A stretch of DNA of 44,356 bases from an uncultured Microbulbifer sp. (GTDB lineage: Bacteria; Pseudomonadota; Gammaproteobacteria; Pseudomonadales; Cellvibrionaceae), in assembly GCF_913055755.1 (NCBI RefSeq), contig NZ_CAJXKH010000019.1, positions 1 to 44,356 of the forward strand. The letters are read 5' to 3'. Of the stretch, positions 26,325 to 33,711 are shown piece by piece. Below the pieces are notes generated by a model. That model searched no databases, was not told the origin of the DNA, and was given only the letters and a program-made list of their open reading frames with translations. Made by a program: the position numbers and the translations under genes. Each line of letters starts with the position of its first letter. The stretch's first letter is position 1.

Positions 26325-28199
26325 TTATCCCTGCGCAGGCACCTCCCGCAGCTGGAACTTCTGGCAGTCGCTATCCGCCGCCGGTGCCTGGGCGAACGTA
26401 GTGCCTTCGGCGAGACCGCAATGGGCCAGGTCCAGATTGTGCTTGCTCTCACGATTCTGAATCTGCAGGTTGCCATCTGCCAGCGGCTGCAAACGCCACT
26501 GACTGCTGGTGCCATCACAGCTGCCCAGTACCGCGGGGGCGCCCGGAACAATCGCGCTGTCGGCAATGGTCATGCACTGGTCGCCGGTCTGGATTTTCAC
26601 AAAGCCCTCTTCCGCGGGCTGGATGCTCCAGCGCTGGCAGGACTGCCCTTTCCAGGCACCCTGGCTGATATCCGCACCGCTTGCGCAGCCCGGCACCTGC
26701 AGTACGCGGCCGCTCTGCACGCTGGCGATGGCCACTTCCTGCGCCGGTTGCAGGGCCCACTGTTCACAGCCGTCGCCACTGCAATCCTTCGCTGCCAGCG
26801 GCTTGCCGGTGTCGCGGTTGACCAGCTGCACCCAGCCGTTTTCATTCTGGTTCAGCGTCCAGCGCTGGGCCTCAGTATTGGTCCAGGGTGCCAGCTCGCT
26901 GCTGGCATTGAGGAAATTGCCCGTGGCGGCACTGGCGAGGCGGTAGGCGCCGTCGGCGGTGTTGTCCAGCACCCACTGGCTGTCGCCGGCACTGCATACT
27001 TCAGTACCGGAACCGGTCAGGCACTGTCCGCTGGCGGCATTGCTGAGTTGCCACTTCGCGCCCTGTACTTCGGTAGTGATGGGGCCATTTTCGCCGGATG
27101 GCAACTTCTGGAATTCACCTTCCGGTACCGGGATCCCGAAGTTCGGGGTGCCGTCTTCATTCCAGGTGAACTTCTGTGCGCGCACCGAGCGGGTTGCACT
27201 GCAGCCGTCGGTCTCCCTGGAGTTGCCGTGGTACACAATCCAGTCTTCACTGCCGTCCGGCGATTTGAAGAAGCCGTTGTGACCGGGGCCGAATACGCCG
27301 TTACCGCGTTCGAAGACCGGTTTGTCGTACTTGGTCCAGGAGGCCGGATCCATCGGATCGTCGCCGGTGAGTTCCTTCATCGCCAGCTTGTAGTCCGGGG
27401 TATCACAGAAGCTGGCGGAATAGATCAGGAAGGTGCGACCGTCCTTTTTCAGGATCTCGGCGCCCTCGTTCACCTTGCGGCCACTCTGCTCCCACTCCGC
27501 CTCCGGGCGGGTAATCACCACCCGCGGCCCCTCGATGGACCAGGGATTGGTCATCCTGGAAATCCAGTTCAGCTGTTCATCGCCGACCCACTCGGACCAC
27601 AACAGGTACAGCTGGCCGTTGTGTTCGAGATAGGTACCGTCGATATTCCAGCTATCCGGCATCGGCGAGCCCTTGTAGACGTAGGGGCCCATGGGATCGT
27701 CGCCGACACTTTCCAGCACCGACAGGTGCTGGTGGTCCAGGGTGCCGTGCTGGCCGGAGGTGTACATCAGGTACCAGCGCGGACCACTGGGGCCATTCAG
27801 GCGGTGGAATTCAAACGCCCAGAAATTGCAACAGCGATCCGGGTCGGTATCGGACCAGATGTTGACCGGGGCGGCGGTAGCGAGGCCATCCAGTGTCGGG
27901 GATTTACGCATCACCAGCTGTGAGGTCCAGGTGGTGGTGGTGAGGTAGTAGTTGCCGTCCCAATATTCCAGCCACGGATCCGCGCCGTTGGCAAACAGCG
28001 GGTTGGCGAACATGCCCTCCGGGGCGCCCGCCTGGGCATTTGCAGCTTGTGCTGGCTGTGTGGATGCAGCCGCATTTTCCGCCTTGGCCGCGGTCTTTTC
28101 CACACCGTCCACCGGGGGCTGACAGGCGGTGAGCGCCGCCAGCGCCACCCCGGCGAAGATCCCCTTGGGGGTAAAACCGGAGAGAGATTTCTTGTGCAT
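26325..28199 (-). CDS. GH43 lipoprotein (exo-arabinofuranosidase type) with two ricin-type beta-trefoils
   Basis: 624 residues. The signal peptide ends at lipobox ALTAC (Cys26), then an Ala/Gln-rich linker runs to about residue 60. The GH43 propeller (about 63-365) has the acidic triad Asp74 (GADPW), Asp187 (NIDGTYL) and Glu245 (VNEGAEIL) and resembles the group of exo-1,5-alpha-L-arabinofuranosidases related to Streptomyces Araf43A. The C-terminal 250 residues hold six QxW-like motifs (SQWVL, QRWTL, EQWAL, QRWSI, SQWRL, QKFQL) and several Cys pairs, consistent with two ricin-type trefoils that bind sugar. GAGGT lies seven bases before the ATG. The gene starts only 14 bases after GH97, so the two are certainly in one transcript. 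It should release L-arabinose from arabinan chains at the membrane surface. Confidence 0.9.
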   Translation of the reverse strand: MHKKSLSGFTPKGIFAGVALAALTACQPPVDGVEKTAAKAENAAASTQPAQAANAQAGAPEGMFANPLFANGADPWLEYWDGNYYLTTTTWTSQLVMRKSPTLDGLATAAPVNIWSDTDPDRCCNFWAFEFHRLNGPSGPRWYLMYTSGQHGTLDHQHLSVLESVGDDPMGPYVYKGSPMPDSWNIDGTYLEHNGQLYLLWSEWVGDEQLNWISRMTNPWSIEGPRVVITRPEAEWEQSGRKVNEGAEILKKDGRTFLIYSASFCDTPDYKLAMKELTGDDPMDPASWTKYDKPVFERGNGVFGPGHNGFFKSPDGSEDWIVYHGNSRETDGCSATRSVRAQKFTWNEDGTPNFGIPVPEGEFQKLPSGENGPITTEVQGAKWQLSNAASGQCLTGSGTEVCSAGDSQWVLDNTADGAYRLASAATGNFLNASSELAPWTNTEAQRWTLNQNENGWVQLVNRDTGKPLAAKDCSGDGCEQWALQPAQEVAIASVQSGRVLQVPGCASGADISQGAWKGQSCQRWSIQPAEEGFVKIQTGDQCMTIADSAIVPGAPAVLGSCDGTSSQWRLQPLADGNLQIQNRESKHNLDLAHCGLAEGTTFAQAPAADSDCQKFQLREVPAQG

Positions 28200-28213
28200 T
28201 GTTCTACCTCGTT

Positions 28214-30166
28214 TTAATTTTTAACCAGGGAGTCCGCGGGAAAAGCCATTGCAAACCCGCCGTTGGCATTCATGGAAATTTTTACATTGGTGCCGCTTTC
28301 GATTTCGCGGTGTGTCAGGGTGCGCGCATCGCTTCCGTCGCCGATCACAGTGCCGAGACGGGCGCCCATAAATGACAGGTCCAGCGACAGCACTTTGTCG
28401 TTCTGTGTTGCATTGATGCCGGACACATACCAGGTATCGTCGCTGCGGCGGGCAATGACCACATATTGCCCCGGGTAACCGTCCAGCAGACGGCTCTCAT
28501 CCCAGACTGCGGGGATTTCCCGCAGGTAATCACGCACGAATTGCGGTTCCGCGGCCATGCCGGTATCGCTCTCGGCAATATGCTGCAGACCGGACAGGAA
28601 CAGCACCGGCAATGCCAGCTCGAAGCCGTTGCTGGTGCGGCGGTCGATATTGGGGATTTCGGAAAATACCGTGGGGGTAAAATCCATTGGATCGAAGGCG
28701 TTACGGGTGAACGGCAGCATCGCCATATGCGCGGCAGCCCTGTCCGCAGACGCTTGCATAAAGGTGATCATCTCGAAGCCGTGCACCGCTTCCGCGGTCA
28801 TGAAATTGGGGAAGGTGCGCTGCAGCCCGCGCGGCAAGGAGGCGCCATGAAAATTTACCAGCAGCTGGAAATCCGCGGCATCGGCGAGAATCTGCCGGTA
28901 GTAATCAACCATCGACGCACCGTCACCGGCAAAGAAATCCACCTTGATACCCGCAATGCCCATCTGCTGCAGGCGGCCAAACTCTGAACGCCGCTGTTCG
29001 CGGGTCAGCAGTTTGCTTTTCGGGGTGTATTCGGTCTTGTTCCAGGCACCGGAAGAGTTGTACCACAGCAACAGGCGCACATTTTTTTCCGCCCCATAAT
29101 CCGCCAGCTCGGCCATTTTTTCGTAACCGATATTCTGGTCCCAGTTCACGTCCACCAGTACGTAGGGCCAGCCCATGTCTGCCGCATAGTCGATAAAGCG
29201 CACCTGGGTGTCGTAGTTTACCGAGTCGTCTTTCCGCAGCGCCCAGCTCCAGCTGGCAGTACCCGGCCTTACCCACTCCATCGGCGCGATTGCAGGTTGC
29301 GCCAGGTCGGTACCCAGGGTGGACGCGGCGATGGTGTCCAGGCCGCCCACCGCAATAATTCGCCAGGGAGATCTAAAAGGCAGCTGCGACCGGGCCATCA
29401 GCGCGCCGTCGGTGTAGCGCTCCGCATCCGTGGGATACCCGATACGAAATTCACCAGCGTGCGCCTCACCCTGCAGGCGCGAGGCGTGGTAGCGGCCATC
29501 CATACCGGCTTCGCTGATCAGCACCCAGCCCCCTTCAGTTTTAAACAGTGCCGGAAAAGCCCAGCCCGCCTCGCTGGCCGGAAGTTCATTTACCGGCACA
29601 TCCCTGCGGTAATGCTCTTCGTAGGATGGATTGGTATTCATCCAGCCAGTCTGGGCTACCGCCACCGGTTGCAGCCAGGCGCGAGTATTTTCGGTAAAGG
29701 CAAAGCTGGTGGTTTCGGCCTCGACGGTTTTTATTTCGGAGGACTGACCGGGAAGACTGTAGCGGAAGGCAATGCCGTCGTTGGAGATCCGGAAGGCGAT
29801 ATCCAGTTTTTGCCCGTTACCGTTCTGCAGGTGGAAAACCTGCTCCATCGCAGTGTAGGTATTGTGGCGACGTTTGCCGTGACGCAGAGTGTACTCGTCG
29901 TGTACCAGGGTCGGCTTGCCTGCGGAGACCAGCTGCAGATCCGAACTCAGGTCGCGGTCATTCAACACAATGCCCAACTCGGAATTGTGCAGCACCGTTA
30001 CCTGATTGCGGCTCACGGCATAGCGCGCCTCACCGGTTTCGGTGAGGGAAAAGGTCACCTGCAGGCTGCCGTCGGGGCTCTGCAGGCTGTAACGCGGGTT
30101 GTGCTCGCAGGCAGTGATGACCAGCAGGTAGGTCAGCATCAGCGCCGGAATCAGGTATTTTTTCAT
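28214..30166 (-). CDS. GH97 lipoprotein, retaining type (alpha-galactosidase or beta-L-arabinopyranosidase)
   Basis: 650 residues with lipobox VITAC (Cys20). The family order is visible: N-terminal beta-sandwich (about 25-275), catalytic (beta/alpha)8 barrel (about 280-560) and C-terminal beta domain. Asp410 in GIKVDFFAG sits where retaining GH97 enzymes have the nucleophile, and Glu465 in AVHGFE is the likely acid/base. The spacing of 55 residues equals that in the Bacteroides alpha-galactosidase of this family. The inverting SusB-type glucosidases use glutamates instead, so alpha-glucosidase is less likely. alpha-D-Galactose and beta-L-arabinopyranose have the same ring shape apart from C6, and GH97 beta-L-arabinopyranosidases are known. 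In this arabinan operon, removal of terminal beta-L-Arap or alpha-Gal caps is the best guess. Confidence 0.88.
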   Translation of the reverse strand: MKKYLIPALMLTYLLVITACEHNPRYSLQSPDGSLQVTFSLTETGEARYAVSRNQVTVLHNSELGIVLNDRDLSSDLQLVSAGKPTLVHDEYTLRHGKRRHNTYTAMEQVFHLQNGNGQKLDIAFRISNDGIAFRYSLPGQSSEIKTVEAETTSFAFTENTRAWLQPVAVAQTGWMNTNPSYEEHYRRDVPVNELPASEAGWAFPALFKTEGGWVLISEAGMDGRYHASRLQGEAHAGEFRIGYPTDAERYTDGALMARSQLPFRSPWRIIAVGGLDTIAASTLGTDLAQPAIAPMEWVRPGTASWSWALRKDDSVNYDTQVRFIDYAADMGWPYVLVDVNWDQNIGYEKMAELADYGAEKNVRLLLWYNSSGAWNKTEYTPKSKLLTREQRRSEFGRLQQMGIAGIKVDFFAGDGASMVDYYRQILADAADFQLLVNFHGASLPRGLQRTFPNFMTAEAVHGFEMITFMQASADRAAAHMAMLPFTRNAFDPMDFTPTVFSEIPNIDRRTSNGFELALPVLFLSGLQHIAESDTGMAAEPQFVRDYLREIPAVWDESRLLDGYPGQYVVIARRSDDTWYVSGINATQNDKVLSLDLSFMGARLGTVIGDGSDARTLTHREIESGTNVKISMNANGGFAMAFPADSLVKN

Positions 30167-30217
30167 CGCGATAGTGTCGGCTTATAAATTATTTTCCAGT
30201 AACACTGTCTTTTTCCG

Positions 30218-30243
30218 GCCGGAGCCTGCTTGCGGGCTCCGGC
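30218..30243 (-). other. Intercistronic hairpin between GH43 and GH97 genes
   Basis: A perfect 9 bp GC-rich stem (30218-30226 with 30235-30243, loop of eight) lies 13 bases after the GH43 stop and about 50 bases before the GH97 start. No T tract follows on the minus strand, so it looks like an mRNA-stabilising or processing element, not a terminator. Confidence 0.5.
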
Positions 30244-30255
30244 AACAGGGTAGGT

Positions 30256-31203
30256 TTACTTTACCGGTGCAACCCCCTCGGAAGTCATCACCACCCGCTT
30301 GATGGTGCCGTCTTCGTTGTAGTGGAGATCGTCGATGCACACCGAACGGCGGAAGCTGCCACCTTCCGGGGTGCCGCCGTTGTGATAGATAAAGAACGAA
30401 CGACCCTTGTAATCGATGATGGACTGGTGGTTGGTATTCGAGTTGCCCGCCAGTTCGTTGAGAATACCCTTGTACTCCCACGGCCCCTCGATGGACTTGC
30501 TCATGGCATAGCCGATTTTCTCCGGGAAGCCCATGGCGTAGGTCAGGTAATAGTAATCACCGTGCTTATGCGCGTAGAGGGCTTCGGTGAAGTTCGGCAG
30601 GTCCAGGCTGTGGATCGGGCCGTCCAGCTCGATCATATTGTCTTTGAGCTTGGCCCAGCGCGGTTTGCTGTTGCCCCAGAACAGGTAGGCCTGGCCGTTG
30701 TCATCGATAAATACCGCCGGGTCCAGGTCGTCCCAGTCGATTTCGGTATCGGTGGTCATGTCGTTACTGACCAGTGCCTTGCCCAGGGCATCCTTGAACG
30801 GGCCGGTGGGGCTGTCGGACACGGCGACGCCGATAGCAAAACCGGGCTTGCTCTCATCGTGACGCACAGTGGTGTAGAAATAGAACTTTCCGTCTTTTTC
30901 CACTACATGGCTGGCCCAGGCATCGCCCCTGGCCCACTTGAAATTTTTTACCGCCAGCGGAGAACCTTCGTTTTTCCAGTTCACCATATCGGTGGAGGAG
31001 AACACCAGCCACTTGTGCATTTCGTAGAAGCCCTTGTTGTCTTTGGCTTCGTCGTGGCCGGTATACAGGTACACGGTATCGTCGTAAACCATCGCTGCCG
31101 GGTCGGCAGTGAGCACTTCGGTGATGGCAGGGTTGGCCGCTTGACTGGAGGCGGTGATCATCACCCCTGCAGCGGCCATAGCGGTCAAAATTCTGTTTTT
31201 CAT
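30256..31203 (-). CDS. GH43 enzyme, exported (probable alpha-L-arabinofuranosidase)
   Basis: 315 residues from ATG 31203; a GTG at 31215 would add four residues. A signal peptide (1 to about 23, ...TASSQA) and no lipobox suggest a periplasmic enzyme. It is a single GH43 propeller: the catalytic base is probably the Asp in LTADPAAMVYDD, the pKa-modulating Asp is in DDLDPAVFIDD, and the acid Glu is in NFTEALYAHK. The length is that of the bare catalytic domain. The sequence resembles GH43 groups that act as arabinofuranosidases or bifunctional xylosidases, so the exact substrate is open. It lies about 54 bases after the upstream GH43 and 89 bases before GH97 in the same orientation and is probably co-transcribed with both. 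Confidence 0.87.
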   Translation of the reverse strand: MKNRILTAMAAAGVMITASSQAANPAITEVLTADPAAMVYDDTVYLYTGHDEAKDNKGFYEMHKWLVFSSTDMVNWKNEGSPLAVKNFKWARGDAWASHVVEKDGKFYFYTTVRHDESKPGFAIGVAVSDSPTGPFKDALGKALVSNDMTTDTEIDWDDLDPAVFIDDNGQAYLFWGNSKPRWAKLKDNMIELDGPIHSLDLPNFTEALYAHKHGDYYYLTYAMGFPEKIGYAMSKSIEGPWEYKGILNELAGNSNTNHQSIIDYKGRSFFIYHNGGTPEGGSFRRSVCIDDLHYNEDGTIKRVVMTSEGVAPVK

Positions 31204-31257
31204 ACTCTCACTCACTTCTGCGTATTCTGCTTTTATTCGCGTCTGGTTCGGTAAACT

Positions 31258-32289
31258 TCAGTCTGCGGCCCGCTGGCGGAAATCCGGCATACCGTTTTCA
31301 TCCCAGTACAACACTCGCACCCGGGTGGCACGATTGCCGTCCGACAACGGGTTGCCTTTGATTTCGCGGTAGTCCCGCGCGTGGTACACCAGCAGGTCCG
31401 TCACACCATCTTCGGCCAGGGTAAAGCTGTTGTGGCCGGGGCCGAAGCGCTTTACATCGGCATTGGTGGAAAACACCGGCTCCGGCGATTTATGCCAGAT
31501 TTTCGGGTTCATCAGTTCCGCATCTGTATTCGCCCACAGCAGCCCCATCGCGTAATTGGCGTCGGTGGCACTGGCGGAATAACTGATGAATATGCGGCCG
31601 TTCTTTTTCAGCACCGCCGGGCCTTCATTGACCTTGTGCCCGCGGGTCTCCCACGCCAGCGTCGGCACCGACAGCACAATCACCGGTTGCCGGATTTTCG
31701 TCGGCGATGCCATTTCCGCCATCAGCAGCATCGAACCGCGGTCGCTCTCGGTGTCATACTGCGCCCACACCAGGTAGCGTTTGCCGGCGTGTTCGAAGGT
31801 GGTGGCGTCCAGGGAGAAACTGTCGACGGGTGTGGCAATGCGCCCCATCTCCTGCCAGTCACCCAGTAACGGGTTGGCGGACTCGTTGCGCAGGGCGTAC
31901 ATACGGATCTTCCACGGGTCTTCAACGTCACCCGCAGCAAAATAGATATACCAGGTGCTGTCTATGTAGTGCAGTTCCGGGGCCCATATATGGGCACCCA
32001 TGGGGCCGGCAGCGTGCCTGCGCCAGATAACCTCGGCCTCGGCATCCGCGAGCCCGGCAACGGTGCGGGAACGGCGCAGTTCGATGCGGTCGTATTCCGG
32101 GACGGTAGCGATGAAGTAGTAATAGTCGTCGTGACGCAGCACCCACGGATCGGCCCTGCGGTCCACCAATGGCGAGGGAAGGTCCACTTGCAGGGTATCG
32201 CCCTGGGTCGCCGGCACTGCCGCCGCACTGGCGGAGAGCCAGACGCAGGCGCAGCCGAGCGCCCGGGTAAACAGGCTTCGGAATGTCAT
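31258..32289 (-). CDS. GH43 enzyme, exported (exo-arabinofuranosidase type)
   Basis: 343 residues with a signal peptide (1 to about 24, ...SASAAAVPA). GH43 propeller with Asp in RRADPWVLRHDDYYYF, Asp in FSLDATTF and Glu in KVNEGPAVLKKNGRIF. These motifs closely match the catalytic domain of the GH43-ricin protein at 26325-28199 (shared KVNEG, GRxFxxYSAS and FGPGHN segments), so the two are probably paralogues in the same exo-1,5-alpha-L-arabinofuranosidase group. This one has no binding domain and no lipid anchor. It is the first gene of the leftward GH43-GH43-GH97-GH43 unit, transcribed from the region shared with the endo-arabinanase gene. Confidence 0.9.
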   Translation of the reverse strand: MTFRSLFTRALGCACVWLSASAAAVPATQGDTLQVDLPSPLVDRRADPWVLRHDDYYYFIATVPEYDRIELRRSRTVAGLADAEAEVIWRRHAAGPMGAHIWAPELHYIDSTWYIYFAAGDVEDPWKIRMYALRNESANPLLGDWQEMGRIATPVDSFSLDATTFEHAGKRYLVWAQYDTESDRGSMLLMAEMASPTKIRQPVIVLSVPTLAWETRGHKVNEGPAVLKKNGRIFISYSASATDANYAMGLLWANTDAELMNPKIWHKSPEPVFSTNADVKRFGPGHNSFTLAEDGVTDLLVYHARDYREIKGNPLSDGNRATRVRVLYWDENGMPDFRQRAAD

Positions 32290-32362
32290 CGCTGCTTTCG
32301 TTATCGTTGTAGTCTTATGTTTATCCGCAGTCTGCCGGTGAGGAGCAAATACTCCCGGCCGG

Positions 32363-32413
32363 TTGCTGCGTCGGGAACAATATTATTATACTACTAATAA
32401 CCTAACAACCCCG
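32363..32413. promoter_or_regulatory. Candidate divergent promoters between GH43 operon and endo-arabinanase
   Basis: The 228 bases between the divergent starts are markedly AT-rich at 32380-32405. On the plus strand TTGCTG (32363-32368) and TATACT (32387-32392) are spaced 18 bases. On the minus strand 32385-32390 reads TATAAT, a perfect -10, but without a clear -35. Just downstream on the plus strand lie GATTGGCCAT (32430-32439), which also occurs in the operator-like site at 10794-10803, and a 6 bp hairpin (32443-32458). Confidence 0.35.
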
Positions 32414-32517
32414 CTGTGGCCCTCTGACCGATTGGCCATACGACCGACGGAAGTCGGTGAGTTCCGCGGCATGGTTGCCGGGATGAGAGAAGCACAATAG
32501 ATATAAGAGAAGCCGTT

Positions 32518-33582
32518 ATGTTCCGACTTCCCGCTACCCAGCGGTCGCATTCCCGTGCCCTGGCCGCACTACTCGCAACTTGCATCGCCCTCCCCCTCAC
32601 CGCCTGCGCCGACAGCGATGACAAACCGCAGCGCCAGATCGATGTGCACGACCCGGTGATGGCAAAGGAAGGGGATACCTATTACCTGTTCAGCACCGGT
32701 CCCGGTATCACCATCTACAGCTCGCAGGACATGCAGCATTGGAAGTATTCCGGTCGCGGTTTCGATGGCGAACCAGCCTGGGCGAAAAATGTCTCTGCCA
32801 CTTTCAACGGCCACCTGTGGGCACCGGACATCGTCGAGCACGATGGCCGCTTCTACCTGTATTACTCGGTTTCCGCCTTCGGCAAGAACACCTCCGCCAT
32901 CGGCGTAACCGTGTCCCCCACCCTGGACCCGAACTCTGCAGAGTACGGCTGGAAGGATCAGGGTATCGTGGTGCGATCCATTCCACACCGGGACCACTGG
33001 AACGCGATTGACCCGGCGGTGATATTCGACGAAGGCGGCACACCGTGGATGAGTTTCGGCTCTTTCTGGGAGGGTTTGAAGCTGGTGAAGCTGGATCCTT
33101 CCCTGACCAAGCTGGCAGAACCCCAGGAGTGGCACACCATCGCCCGCGGCGACCGGCCCAAATTCCAGCCTGTGGATAAAGCCGGCCCCGAGGAACTGGA
33201 AGCGCCGTTTATCTTCCACAAGAACGGTTACTACTACCTGTTTATTTCCCGCGGCCTTTGTTGCAAGGGCGACGACAGCACTTACCGTCTGGCCGTGGGC
33301 CGCGCCAAATCCGTAACCGGGCCTTACCTGGATAAAGATGGCGTGGATATGGCAAATGGCGGTGGCACACCCCTGATTGCCGGCAACAAGGCCTGGCCGG
33401 GGCTTGGACACAACAGTGCCTACACCTTTGATGGCAAAGATTATCTCGTCCTGCACGCCTATGAGTCTGCGGACAACGGACTACAGAAACTGAAGATCAT
33501 GAACCTCAAGTGGGATAAAGATCTCTGGCCGATTGTTGATTCTGCTGAGCTGGATTCTTATCAGGGGTTCAAGGTTAGATAA
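32518..33582 (+). CDS. abnA: Endo-1,5-alpha-L-arabinanase, GH43 lipoprotein
   Basis: 354 residues; signal peptide with lipobox PLTAC (Cys30). It has the size and motif layout of Cellvibrio japonicus Arb43A: catalytic base Asp in DVHDPVMAKEGDTYYLF, Asp in WNAIDPAVIFDEGG, acid Glu in ELEAPFIFHKNGYYYLF, plus GHNSAYTFDGKDYLV near the end. This single-propeller enzyme cuts inside the alpha-1,5-linked L-arabinofuranose backbone, probably at the cell surface or in the periplasm because of its lipid anchor. It diverges from the exo-acting GH43/GH97 operon and lies 129 bases before the GH127-type gene on the same strand, with no obvious terminator between them. It is the strongest single indicator that the locus targets arabinan. 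Confidence 0.93.
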   Translation: MFRLPATQRSHSRALAALLATCIALPLTACADSDDKPQRQIDVHDPVMAKEGDTYYLFSTGPGITIYSSQDMQHWKYSGRGFDGEPAWAKNVSATFNGHLWAPDIVEHDGRFYLYYSVSAFGKNTSAIGVTVSPTLDPNSAEYGWKDQGIVVRSIPHRDHWNAIDPAVIFDEGGTPWMSFGSFWEGLKLVKLDPSLTKLAEPQEWHTIARGDRPKFQPVDKAGPEELEAPFIFHKNGYYYLFISRGLCCKGDDSTYRLAVGRAKSVTGPYLDKDGVDMANGGGTPLIAGNKAWPGLGHNSAYTFDGKDYLVLHAYESADNGLQKLKIMNLKWDKDLWPIVDSAELDSYQGFKVR

Positions 33583-33711
33583 TTTGCTGGCGGGTTGTTT
33601 CGTGGTCTGTTTTTGCGCTAGTCCGGTAGCAACGCCGCCACAGTACTTGCTACAAAGCACACCATTGGATCAAAGCTTGGCTCCAAAAAATAAAAGCACC
33701 CAGAGGTAGCG

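Noticed and set aside
26421..27923. A 500-codon plus-strand frame opposite the GH43-ricin gene
   Set aside because: The opposite strand encodes a lipoprotein with the catalytic triad and six QxW motifs. The plus-strand product shows no motifs and has no good ribosome site.
30218..30243. Hairpin between GH43 and GH97 as an intrinsic terminator
   Set aside because: The minus strand after the stem is A-rich, not T-rich; the T-rich stretch lies on the wrong side.
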